In this document: piece by piece, positions 41,901-48,688 of the stretch
How the letters are laid out: each line of letters starts with the position of its first letter
Position numbering within the stretch: the stretch's first letter is position 1
Source: RGIG3009 sp964390295
GTDB taxonomy: Bacteria; Bacillota; Clostridia; Oscillospirales; Acutalibacteraceae
DNA: 64,000 nt
Direction of reading: 5' to 3'
Assembly (NCBI GenBank): GCA_964390295.1
Contig: CAYMHR010000002.1
Coordinates: 34,724 to 98,723, forward strand
Translations under genes and position numbers: made by a program
Notes under the pieces: model-generated
Told to the model about the DNA's origin: nothing
What the model saw: only the letters and a program-made list of their open reading frames with translations
Databases searched by the model: none

Positions 41901-42021
41901 CGGCAGCGACACTGCCACCATTGCCGGTAGCGTCCGTATCGGCGTAGACCGGTACTGCCAGCAACATAATCGCCGCCAGCATGACAGACAAGACCCGCTT
42001 CATGTTTTTGCTGAATTTCAT
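38956..42021 (-). CDS. Solute-binding protein fused to carbohydrate-binding-like domains
   Basis: 1021 residues from ATG 42021, with AAGGG nine bases upstream; a GTG two codons earlier is the alternative. Signal peptide to about residue 28 (VYA-DTD), no lipobox. Two jelly-roll, CBM6/35-like regions at about 60-260 and 300-415 (WTFTVTEPGIYNVTTTYYP; WTVNVETAGWYKLAMRARQ), a helical linker to about 540, and a family-1 sugar-binding protein from about 565 to 1020 (MAGKGPDAALMVGYDEVVN). Normal solute-binding proteins are 400-550 residues, so this is an unusual fusion. Probably attaches to polysaccharide while delivering oligomers to the MalFG pair. Confidence 0.85.
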   Translation of the reverse strand: MKFSKNMKRVLSVMLAAIMLLAVPVYADTDATGNGGSVAAVDTVTFDGTPSYIEYYEAYKDAAKPSASITVDGIGDLDYDSTDPAENIEAATVEKDGMSGAVLDASNTYLQWTFTVTEPGIYNVTTTYYPLNGGEENTIGRAIALDLSIDGETPYTEAKAFSLSRMWKDAGDPTTDALGNHVRPQQVEVQRWIEASFVNELGMYSDPYYVYLEAGEHTLRLTRVREAMAVNKIVFSNAETLPSYSTYYKETAAVKGESKDTGKYATLQAEKTTEKTDSTLYGQTDHQNAGTTPNHPTHTLINTIGGSNWGTTGQSITWTVNVETAGWYKLAMRARQDSNQGMISYRTLKINGEIPFAEAVNIPFKYDSDWDVFVIGGEENPQLLWLEPGDRITLTVAAGELCDVLRNVQQSVLSLNEIYRKIIVITGTSPDVYQDYYLEDEIPGLQNMFLEQRDRLTQIADDIKKVTGKSGSQTSTLLEAAAKMELYSGKSYEITADLSSFKDSIESLSSLLLTFGSQPLEIDCFYFVPANQEEIPSGKAGFWETIWYSLQKFFGSFFTDYQVEGGKDTVEVWVSTGRDQMQIVNSMITDFTAQSGISIRLSLVSTGSTLLQATMAGKGPDAALMVGYDEVVNLAMRGALVDLNGEGYNIRQKTEGVFSEAAWKRFFYENGYYAIPETQTWPMLFYRTDIMEELDLEVPDDWDEFREMLRTLQGQNLNAGMVETSSGTPGVSGSIDVFQSLLFQRGSTYYNEDRTATLFDTIEAYESFEEWSEFYSKYGVERSIDFYNRFRTGDVPIGFSTYTTYNQLMAAAPELRGLWSMAPIPGMVQYKKDANGEYVLDEDGEKIVARGTWKLTDSGELALDANGDPIPVYDDNGEILINHMSASGGTGCMLMTSAIDRGVADSAFEFLSWWTATDQQIRYGQELEATMGVAARYTPASIKAFQSMGWTDEELRILDAQRVWTDNVYSVPGDYLLARSLTNALRSTLDDNLEPRRTLSNYNRDINAEITRKRKEFGLKY

Positions 42022-42229
42022 CTTCACACACCCTTATTTATTGTGTTGAACTTCAAGGCCTGCCGACTATGACACAAATAACCGGTCAAACGATCTCTCG
42101 CTGCCCGGAAGCGTCAAAGCCCTTACTAACATTATACTGATTTTTCAAAGATAATATAGTAAAAACGCCGCAATAAAATAGCACTTTTTCGTCAATTTCA
42201 AATTTTGACGATTATTTTTTAGAGGAAAA

Positions 42230-42267
42230 AGTGGCGTTTTAACGGAAACCACCGTTAAAACGCCACT
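42230..42267 (-). terminator. Terminator after the cytosolic GH16 gene
   Basis: A 16-bp perfect stem (42230-42245 with 42252-42267), loop AAACCA, followed on the minus strand by TTTTTCC. The A/T-rich stretch 42028-42229 between it and the solute-binding protein contains TATAAT on the minus strand (42136-42131) with no good -35. Confidence 0.88.
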
Positions 42268-42287
42268 GCAAACCGTTACGTTGCCGG

Positions 42288-43076
42288 TCACGCTTGCCAC
42301 ACGCGCACCCAGTCAACCTCCATCGGCCACTCCTTACAGCTGCCGAGAATCAGGAGCATATCCTCCTGCTCCATGTATTGATAGGCACCGACAAAATTGC
42401 CGGAAACGTTCGTCGGCTCGGGCAGTTTGTCAGCCGAATAGGTCACACGGGCAATGCACTGCTCGTCGTAATACCATTCCACAACGCCGGGAGTCCAGAG
42501 GCACCCGTAATTATGCCACCCCTCGGTCACGCACTCGTCGTGCCAGTTATTGGGGTTCTGGCAGTTGCAGACTTTTCCATCCTGACGCGTCCAGTCGTGG
42601 ATCGTAGAAACGTGCGTACCGGTGTACTTGCCGCCGGCTTCGGGGTTGGTCATCGCCTCGAAGAAGTCCAGCTCGGCCCAGTGATCGTCGTTGCGGTCAG
42701 TGGTGTGCGCTTTGGAAAAGCTCCACCATGCCGGGAAACCGGAAACGTCGGCGTGATGCTTGTTCATGTCAAACCGGATGCGCGCTTCAAAATAGCCGAA
42801 GCGGAACGCCGCGCCGGTATCCCCCTTGGAGCTGTAGGTACCGATGGCCCAGTTGGCGCAGGATTCCTTCTGGGCGATCGTCGCCACCGAGTTTTGCACA
42901 GTAACGTCACCGGGAACCAGCGACGGCCATTTGAACGGGCGATCGATATACCAGTTGAAGCCCGGCTTACCGCTTCCGTCCCAATCGATGGTGGACGGAT
43001 CGTCAAAATCGTCGTTAAATACCAGCTTGCGATAACCGGCCGCTTCTGCCGGCTGTGGAATTTGCTTTTCGCTCAT
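42288..43076 (-). CDS. GH16-family protein without signal peptide
   Basis: 262 residues. GH16 concanavalin-like fold with the catalytic motif ELDFFE (Glu135, Asp137, Glu140), the ExDxxE laminarinase form, and the conserved ends VFNDDFDDPSTIDW and MEVDWVRVWQA. No export signal is visible, so it may cleave imported beta-glucan oligomers in the cytosol, or be exported another way. About half-identical to the lipoprotein at 43184. Good Shine-Dalgarno GGGAGGAATCC. Confidence 0.88.
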   Translation of the reverse strand: MSEKQIPQPAEAAGYRKLVFNDDFDDPSTIDWDGSGKPGFNWYIDRPFKWPSLVPGDVTVQNSVATIAQKESCANWAIGTYSSKGDTGAAFRFGYFEARIRFDMNKHHADVSGFPAWWSFSKAHTTDRNDDHWAELDFFEAMTNPEAGGKYTGTHVSTIHDWTRQDGKVCNCQNPNNWHDECVTEGWHNYGCLWTPGVVEWYYDEQCIARVTYSADKLPEPTNVSGNFVGAYQYMEQEDMLLILGSCKEWPMEVDWVRVWQA

Positions 43077-43101
43077 TAGGATTCCTCCCTGTCGTTTACA
43101 G

Positions 43102-43130
43102 ATTATATCCGCATTGTATCACATTGTCTG
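43102..43130 (-). promoter_or_regulatory. Promoter of the cytosolic GH16 gene
   Basis: On the minus strand CAGACA (43130-43125), 17 bases, TATAAT (43107-43102), 25 bases before the ATG. Confidence 0.45.
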
Positions 43131-43183
43131 CGAAAAACAATGCCTTTTCGGACAAATACAGGTACAATCCGCCACTTTTTGAG

Positions 43184-44110
43184 TTACTTTTCCGCCTGCC
43201 ACACACGCACCCAGTCCACTTCCAGCGGCCAATCCACGCCGGCACCGAGAATGACCAGCATTTCCTCCTGATCCAGGATGCTGAAGCAACCAACCTCCTG
43301 ATTGGAGGAGGATTCTGGACTCGGCAAGCCGTCGGCGCTATAGGTCGTGCTGGTCACATAGCTATCCTCGATATACCACGTCACCGAGCCGGGTGTCCAC
43401 AGACAACCGATCGTCTGCCAGTCGCCGTAAGGATCGATCAGGTATTTACTGATGTTTTTACCACTGCTCAAGTTTTTTTGCTTGCCGTCTACAACACGCG
43501 AATCGTGCATCGACGTGACCAACGTGTTTTTGAAGGAGCCGTCGTCTTCAAACGCCACCTCGTAAAAATCAATCTCGCCCCAGCGCCCGTTATCGCGCCC
43601 CGTCGTGTGGTTTTTGGAAAAGCTCCACACCGCCGGCTGACCGGCGACCGTCAAGTCGTCCGCCGTCATTTCCACGTTGATTCGCACGCGCGCTTCAAAA
43701 TAAGCGTAAGTAAACGCCGCGCCGGTGTCGCCCTTGACACTGTAGGTGGCAATACCCCAGTTGGCGCAGGATTTTTGCGGTGCGATCGTCGCTACCGAGT
43801 TCTCGAGCACAACGTCGCCCTCCTGGAGCGGGTCCCAACCAAAGGGACGATCGATATACCATTTGTATCCGGCGTCGCCGGTGCCCTGCCAGTCGATGGT
43901 AGACGGATCGTCAAAGTCATCGTAAAATACCAGTGAGGTATACCCGGCAGCTTGTGCAACCTCCGGCACGTCGATCACCGGCTCCGGAGTCGCAGTCGGC
44001 GCGGTCGTGGTCGCAGTCGTGGTGCCGGTGTCCGGTGTGCCGGAACCGCAGCCTGCCAGCATCAGCGCCGTAGCCAGTGCCAGCGCGAGTAACCGTGTAT
44101 ACTTTTTCAT
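43184..44110 (-). CDS. GH16-family lipoprotein
   Basis: 308 residues. Lipobox LAGC at 18-21, Thr/Pro linker to about 45, GH16 domain with catalytic EIDFYE (Glu179, Asp181, Glu184) and WSFSKNHTT, ending in VDWVRVWQAEK. Surface-anchored endo-beta-glucanase or laminarinase candidate that could feed the importers. Overlaps the small membrane-protein gene by four bases and has GGAGG before its ATG. Confidence 0.9.
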   Translation of the reverse strand: MKKYTRLLALALATALMLAGCGSGTPDTGTTTATTTAPTATPEPVIDVPEVAQAAGYTSLVFYDDFDDPSTIDWQGTGDAGYKWYIDRPFGWDPLQEGDVVLENSVATIAPQKSCANWGIATYSVKGDTGAAFTYAYFEARVRINVEMTADDLTVAGQPAVWSFSKNHTTGRDNGRWGEIDFYEVAFEDDGSFKNTLVTSMHDSRVVDGKQKNLSSGKNISKYLIDPYGDWQTIGCLWTPGSVTWYIEDSYVTSTTYSADGLPSPESSSNQEVGCFSILDQEEMLVILGAGVDWPLEVDWVRVWQAEK

Positions 44111-44400
44111 TGTTCTTTCCTCCCGTGCTTCGATTTTTTATGATTGACAATAAAGCCCAAAACAATTTGTGCCAGTGACAGCACTACCGCGGCAAGAATC
44201 GGTACCCATCCCCCAGCGCTCTTCCGATCGAACAGCAACGTGCCGCCCCACAAGAACAGCGCCATGTCCACCACGAACATCGTTATGGCGAGAATAGCCG
44301 CAATGGTTCGGCGCCTGGCAGTCGTTCCCGGCCGATCGGGGATGACGTACAGCATCAGCTCGGCGTACATATCCATAATGAATTCAATCAAAATATCCAT
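44107..44400 (-). CDS. Small membrane protein
   Basis: 97 residues, two membrane helices (about 33-55 and 65-88) with a basic C-terminus. Not recognised as a known family. Overlaps the GH16 lipoprotein start by four bases and follows the acetyltransferase by 22 bases, so it belongs to the same transcript. Confidence 0.7.
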   Translation of the reverse strand: MDILIEFIMDMYAELMLYVIPDRPGTTARRRTIAAILAITMFVVDMALFLWGGTLLFDRKSAGGWVPILAAVVLSLAQIVLGFIVNHKKSKHGRKEQ

Positions 44401-44422
44401 TTAAGTGCCCTCACGCAGACAA

Positions 44423-45100
44423 TCAACCCTTCCGTTTGCGCGCGGAAAGAGGAGTCTCGTTTTTTAAGTAGGTTTCCCACACGTTCATGCGGTCCTCCTC
44501 GTCAACGCGACGCATCGCGCGAGCCGGAGCACCGGCTACAATGCTGTTCGGCGGAACGTCCCGCGTAACAACGGCGCCGGCCGCTACGATGCTGTTGGCA
44601 CCGACCGTAACGCCGCCGCAAATAATGGCTCCGGAACAAATCCAGCATCCGTTCTCCAGGGTGATTGGCTCGGAATACTCCAAGTCGTGATAGCCGTCCG
44701 GATACTCCGCGTTCAAGCGTTCTTCTGCCAAAAGCGGATGATTCGGCGTTGCCAGCGTCACGTTGGCACCGATCCACACGCCGTCACCGAGCGTGATCGG
44801 AGACACGTCCAAAAACACGCAATTATAATTCACAAAACATTCTTTGCCGACGTGAATATTGACGCCGTATTCGCAATAAAAGGGGGCGAATACTCCCAGA
44901 TTGTTGCCGCGTGCCGACGGGATCAGCCGCTCCAGCGCCTTCTGCTTGGCTTTGGCACGGCGGATGGAAATTCGATTAAACCGCTCACATCCGGCAAGAC
45001 CGCGCAGGTGTTGCTTTTCAATGTCTTTGCTGGATGAATTATAGAGCTTTCCTGCCACCATGCGGTCCCACTCGTTAATCGGTTGTTGTTTCGTCTCCAC
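44423..45100 (-). CDS. Hexapeptide-repeat sugar O-acetyltransferase (maltose/galactoside type)
   Basis: 225 residues from GTG 45100 behind GGAGGG; ATG codons further upstream contain the Shine-Dalgarno and are rejected. N-terminal MAC domain (MVAGKLYNSSSKDIEKQ) and left-handed beta-helix with VWIGANVTLATPNH, ENGCWICSGAIICGGVTVG and SIVAAGAVVTRDVP. Acetyl-CoA donor, sugar acceptor, cytosolic. It leads the GH16 transcript and may modify imported sugars. Confidence 0.9.
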   Translation of the reverse strand: METKQQPINEWDRMVAGKLYNSSSKDIEKQHLRGLAGCERFNRISIRRAKAKQKALERLIPSARGNNLGVFAPFYCEYGVNIHVGKECFVNYNCVFLDVSPITLGDGVWIGANVTLATPNHPLLAEERLNAEYPDGYHDLEYSEPITLENGCWICSGAIICGGVTVGANSIVAAGAVVTRDVPPNSIVAGAPARAMRRVDEEDRMNVWETYLKNETPLSARKRKG

Positions 45101-45135
45101 GATTCTTCCCTCCATCGCTGTCATCGGTCGCTTTC

Positions 45136-45164
45136 ATTGTAGCATACCGCACGACAGAGTGCAA
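45136..45164 (-). promoter_or_regulatory. Promoter of the acetyltransferase/GH16 transcript
   Basis: On the minus strand TTGCAC (45164-45159), 17 bases, TACAAT (45141-45136), 35 bases before the GTG start. Confidence 0.65.
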
Positions 45165-45218
45165 GCGAAAAAGCAACGCTCGAAAAAACAAAATCTACAC
45201 TTTTCAAAGCGGAAAGAC

Positions 45219-45258
45219 AAAACCGGAGTTGAAGACGGTTGCCTTCAACTCCGGTTTT
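45219..45258. terminator. Terminator after the GGGtGRT gene
   Basis: A 16-bp perfect stem (45219-45234 with 45243-45258), eight-base loop, flanked by TTTT/AAAA. It ends the minus-strand NifU-like/GGGtGRT operon. Confidence 0.85.
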
Positions 45259-45283
45259 TGTAAACTGTTATAGAAACGCTAAA

Positions 45284-46291
45284 TTACTTGAGCGCTTCGC
45301 TGACTGCCACGGCGCAAGCCACGGTGGCACCAACCATCGGGTTGTTACCCATACCGATCAGACCCATCATCTCCACGTGAGCCGGAACCGAGGACGAGCC
45401 GGCGAACTGTGCGTCGCCGTGCATACGACCCATGGTATCCGTCAAACCATAGGAAGCCGGGCCGGCCGCTACGTTATCGGGGTGCAGGGTACGACCCGTG
45501 CCGCCGCCGGAAGCCACCGAGAAGTACTTTTTGCCGTTCTCGATTGCCCATTTCTTGTACGTGCCGGCAACCGGGTGCTGGAAGCGGGTCGGGTTGGTGG
45601 AGTTGCCGGTAATGGAAACCTCAACCGCTTCATGCCGCATGATCGCCACGCCTTCGTTGACGTCGTTGGCACCGTAGCAACGCACCTTGGCGCGTTCGCC
45701 GTCGGAAAACGCCTTTTCACGCACGATCTTCAGCTCGCCGGTGAAATAATCATAATCCGTCTCCACGTAGGTGAAGCCGTTGATTCGGCTGATAATATAC
45801 GCCGCGTCCTTGCCCAAGCCGTTCAGGATCACGCGGAGCGGAGTTTTGCGCGCCTTGTTTGCCGTGCGGGCAATACCGATGGCACCTTCCGCCGCCGCGA
45901 AAGATTCGTGACCGGCAAGGAACGCGAAGCACGCGGTATCCTCCGACAACAGCATTTTGCCCAAGTTGCCGTGGCCCAAGCCAACCTGACGCTGCTCGGC
46001 AACGGAGCCGGGCACACAGAAGGCCTGCAAGCCTTCACCGATCACAGCAGAGGCTTCCGCCGCGTCCTTAACGCCGCGCTTAAGCGCCAGCGCCACGCCC
46101 AGCGTATACGCCCACACTGCATTTTCAAACGCGATGGGCTGAACGCCCTTGACAATCGCATTCACGTCCACGCCCTTGCTCTCGCACAGAGCGCGGCAAT
46201 CTTCCATAGAGCCGAGGCCGTTGGCCGCAAGGAACTCCTCGATCTTTGCAAGGCGTCTGTCCTTGCCTTCAAATTTCACATCGTTCGCCAT
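45284..46291 (-). CDS. GGGtGRT protein
   Basis: 335 residues. Contains the family motif GGGTGRT (SVASGGGTGRTLHPDNVA) and the Gly-rich GMGNNPMVGATVACAV C-terminus. A conserved protein of anaerobic Firmicutes whose gene is found beside a NifU-like scaffold gene, as here with a 15-base gap. The reaction is not known. Cytosolic with no signal peptide. Contains conserved Cys residues (CRALCESKG; EDTACFAFL) that could bind a cluster, which is inference. Confidence 0.9.
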   Translation of the reverse strand: MANDVKFEGKDRRLAKIEEFLAANGLGSMEDCRALCESKGVDVNAIVKGVQPIAFENAVWAYTLGVALALKRGVKDAAEASAVIGEGLQAFCVPGSVAEQRQVGLGHGNLGKMLLSEDTACFAFLAGHESFAAAEGAIGIARTANKARKTPLRVILNGLGKDAAYIISRINGFTYVETDYDYFTGELKIVREKAFSDGERAKVRCYGANDVNEGVAIMRHEAVEVSITGNSTNPTRFQHPVAGTYKKWAIENGKKYFSVASGGGTGRTLHPDNVAAGPASYGLTDTMGRMHGDAQFAGSSSVPAHVEMMGLIGMGNNPMVGATVACAVAVSEALK

Positions 46292-46306
46292 TGTTGCCGC
46301 CTCCTC

Positions 46307-46999
46307 TTATTCTTCACGGGGGTCAATGTACTTTGCCGCCGAGTCAAAGCGACCGTACTGACCGATGTTCTTCTCATACGCTTCGTTGGGCTGCATGCCG
46401 TGACGGATGTCCTCCAGCATTTTGCCCAGACGCACGAACTGATAGCCGATAACCTCGCCGTCCTCATCCAGAGCGAGCTTGGTTACGTAGCCTTCCGCCA
46501 TCTCCAGATAGCGAACGCCCTTTACCTTGGTGGAATACATGGTGCCAACCTGCGAACGCAGACCCTTGCCCAAATCCTCCAGACCGGCGCCGATTGACAG
46601 ACCGTCCTCGGAGAAGGCGGACTGGGTACGGCCGTACACCAGTTGCAGGAAGATTTCGCGCATGGCGACGTTGATGGCATCGCACACCAGGTCGGTGTTC
46701 AGGCACTCCAGCAGCGTCTTGCCGGGCAGGATTTCTGCGGCCATAGCGGCGGAATGAGTCATGCCGGAGCAACCGATGGTTTCCACCAACGCTTCTTCGA
46801 CAATACCTTCCTTAATGTTGAGCGTGAGCTTGCAGGTGCCCTGCTGCGGAGCGCACCAGCCGACACCGTGGGACAGACCGGAAATGTCCGCGATCTGCGA
46901 AGCCTTTACCCATTTTCCCTCCTCCGGAATGGGGGCAGGACCATGGTTCGGGCCTTTCTTCACGATGCACATTTGTTCTACTTCGTGGGAATAGTTCAT
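46307..46999 (-). CDS. NifU-like iron-sulfur scaffold protein paired with GGGtGRT
   Basis: 230 residues. The central part (KLTLNIKEGIVEEALVETIGCSGMTHSAAMAAEIL, with C-S-G-M-T) resembles the N-terminal NifU/IscU scaffold fold, extended at both ends. Four cysteines (residues about 11, 50, 57 and 76) could carry the cluster. Only the partner gene follows. Own promoter at 47031-47059. Function inferred from fold and context. Confidence 0.82.
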   Translation of the reverse strand: MNYSHEVEQMCIVKKGPNHGPAPIPEEGKWVKASQIADISGLSHGVGWCAPQQGTCKLTLNIKEGIVEEALVETIGCSGMTHSAAMAAEILPGKTLLECLNTDLVCDAINVAMREIFLQLVYGRTQSAFSEDGLSIGAGLEDLGKGLRSQVGTMYSTKVKGVRYLEMAEGYVTKLALDEDGEVIGYQFVRLGKMLEDIRHGMQPNEAYEKNIGQYGRFDSAAKYIDPREE

Positions 47000-47030
47000 A
47001 TTCGTACTCCTTTCAGGTTTTTACCTTTTT

Positions 47031-47059
47031 ATTATATCCCTCTTTTTACAGAAACGCAA
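47031..47059 (-). promoter_or_regulatory. Promoter of the NifU-like/GGGtGRT operon
   Basis: On the minus strand TTGCGT (47059-47054), 17 bases, consensus TATAAT (47036-47031), followed by AAAGGAG before the ATG. Confidence 0.55.
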
Positions 47060-47110
47060 GAGGATTGTCGGCCAAGCTTCCTTTTTTTTGACACAAACGG
47101 CGTTCAAAGA

Positions 47111-47140
47111 AAAGGAGAAAGCGGATCGGCTTTCTCCTTT
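47111..47140. terminator. Terminator after the coaD-linked coiled-coil gene
   Basis: A 12-bp perfect stem (47111-47122 with 47129-47140), loop GGATCG, between the coiled-coil gene and the NifU-like gene. Confidence 0.8.
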
Positions 47141-47144
47141 AGGC

Positions 47145-47624
47145 TTATTCTTCGACCTTTTCCGCCTTTGCCGCCGGCTTGCGAAGCACCTGACGAGTTT
47201 GGTGCAGCTCGTTCACCTGCTTGGCAAGCGATTCTTCGGCACGCTTGAGCAAATCCTCGGCAAAATCCTGCGTTCCTTTCCGCATTTCGCGGCACTTCTG
47301 CTGCGTTTGTAGCAAAATCTCGTTTGCCTTCTGTTGTGCCTGTTTTACCAGTTCCTCCTGCATCACCAGTACGCGAGCGCGCTCCTCGGCAGCACGAACG
47401 ATACTTTCGGCTTCTTTTTTGGCATCGGCAATGATGTCGGCACGATCCGCAACAATGGATTTTGCCTGGCGGATCTCGCTGGGCATATTGCCGCGAATGT
47501 CATCCAGCATATCGCGCAGACGGTCTGCTTCAATCAAGCATTTTCCGCCGGACAGCGGCATACCCCACGCTTTGTCGATCATCTCGTCAATTTGATCCAG
47601 TATGTTTTCAATGGTCATGCTCAT
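47145..47624 (-). CDS. Coiled-coil protein (F0F1 subunit-b-like annotation family)
   Basis: 159 residues. Almost wholly charged helix from about residue 50 to 150 (ADIIADAKKEAESIVRAAEE), no membrane segment and no P-loop. The gene sits four bases inside the end of coaD, a link common in Clostridia where such proteins are often called ATPase or DivIVA-like. A scaffold role at division or envelope is possible but not shown. Confidence 0.75.
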   Translation of the reverse strand: MSMTIENILDQIDEMIDKAWGMPLSGGKCLIEADRLRDMLDDIRGNMPSEIRQAKSIVADRADIIADAKKEAESIVRAAEERARVLVMQEELVKQAQQKANEILLQTQQKCREMRKGTQDFAEDLLKRAEESLAKQVNELHQTRQVLRKPAAKAEKVEE

Positions 47625-48106
47625 TCAGTCCTTCCGTATTTTTGTAAAATATCTTTAACAATACACGCCGGTACAAACTCGCGGATTTCTCCGCCGAGTT
47701 GAGCGATCTGCTTGACCAGGCTGGAGGAAAGATACATATATTCGGTACTGGTGGTAAAAAACACCGTTTCCGCCGCCGGATTCAACTTGCGATTGGTGAG
47801 TGCCATTTGAAATTCATATTCAAAATCCGACATGGCACGCAAGCCCTTCACGATGGCAATGGCCTGTTTTTCGCGCGCATACTCGGCAAGCAGACCGTCG
47901 TACGCGTCCACTTCGACGTTCGGCAACCCCGCCGTGGCGCGGCGAAGAAGCTCTACGCGTTCCTGCGCGCTGAACAGCGGTGATTTGTTTTGATTGGCCA
48001 TCGTTACCACAATCACGCGGTCAAACATGGCCGCCGCACGCGATATAATTTGCAAATGTCCGTTGGTGACCGGGTCAAAGCTTCCCGGACAGATCGCCAG
48101 CTTCAT
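47621..48106 (-). CDS. coaD: Phosphopantetheine adenylyltransferase
   Basis: 161 residues. Nucleotidyltransferase motif GSFDPVTNGH at 8-17 and the C-terminal STEYMYLSSSLVKQIA. Penultimate step of coenzyme A synthesis. Start overlaps the rsmD stop by four bases with AAGGAAGGTG as Shine-Dalgarno. Confidence 0.97.
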   Translation of the reverse strand: MKLAICPGSFDPVTNGHLQIISRAAAMFDRVIVVTMANQNKSPLFSAQERVELLRRATAGLPNVEVDAYDGLLAEYAREKQAIAIVKGLRAMSDFEYEFQMALTNRKLNPAAETVFFTTSTEYMYLSSSLVKQIAQLGGEIREFVPACIVKDILQKYGRTE

Positions 48107-48651
48107 TGCACACCTTCCTTACTGCGGTACAATCGAACCGCGACACGCCCGTAACGGTACGTCCGTTCCAGCCGAAAGCTCCCCACCGTTTCCGGCAGAT
48201 CCGCATCCCGGTCGCTTTCGCACAGCACAGCGCCACCGGAGGGCACGCGCCCGGACAACGCCTCCAGGCAAGGAAGCAACAATCCGGATTCGTATGGCGG
48301 ATCTAAAAACACCAAATCGAAGTGGTCGGCGCTTTGCCGTAAAAAGCCCAGCGCATCCCGGCACAGCACCGTAACGCGATCAGTCAGCTTGGTTGCCGCT
48401 ACGTTGTGACGCACGACCTGAATCGCTTCGCGGCTACTGTCCACAAAAATGCAGGAAGCCGCACCGCGGCTGACCGCTTCCAGCCCCATTTGGCCGGAGC
48501 CGGCAAACAAGTCCAACACCCTGCGCCCTTCGATTTCAAAGCTGATGGCAGAAAAGATGCCTTCCTTGACACGCTCCACCGTGGGACGGGTATCCATGCC
48601 GGCAAGCGTTTCCAGACGGCAGCCCTTCGCCGTTCCTGTAATCACTCTCAT
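48103..48651 (-). CDS. rsmD: 16S rRNA (guanine966-N2)-methyltransferase
   Basis: 182 residues. SAM-binding DLFAGSGQMGLEA at 47-59 and the catalytic DPPY at 117-120. The ATG (48651) has no Shine-Dalgarno; instead a promoter -10 ends eight bases upstream, so the message could be leaderless. The rsmD-coaD order is conserved in Firmicutes. Confidence 0.95.
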   Translation of the reverse strand: MRVITGTAKGCRLETLAGMDTRPTVERVKEGIFSAISFEIEGRRVLDLFAGSGQMGLEAVSRGAASCIFVDSSREAIQVVRHNVAATKLTDRVTVLCRDALGFLRQSADHFDLVFLDPPYESGLLLPCLEALSGRVPSGGAVLCESDRDADLPETVGSFRLERTYRYGRVAVRLYRSKEGVQ

Positions 48652-48659
48652 ATACGCTT

Positions 48660-48688
48660 ATTATCCCATTTTTTCACGCGCTTGTCAA
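48660..48688 (-). promoter_or_regulatory. Promoter giving a possible leaderless rsmD message
   Basis: On the minus strand TTGACA (48688-48683), 17 bases, GATAAT (48665-48660). Only eight bases separate the -10 from the rsmD ATG, so transcription would begin at or next to the start codon. The -35 overlaps the metK stop codon. Confidence 0.6.
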
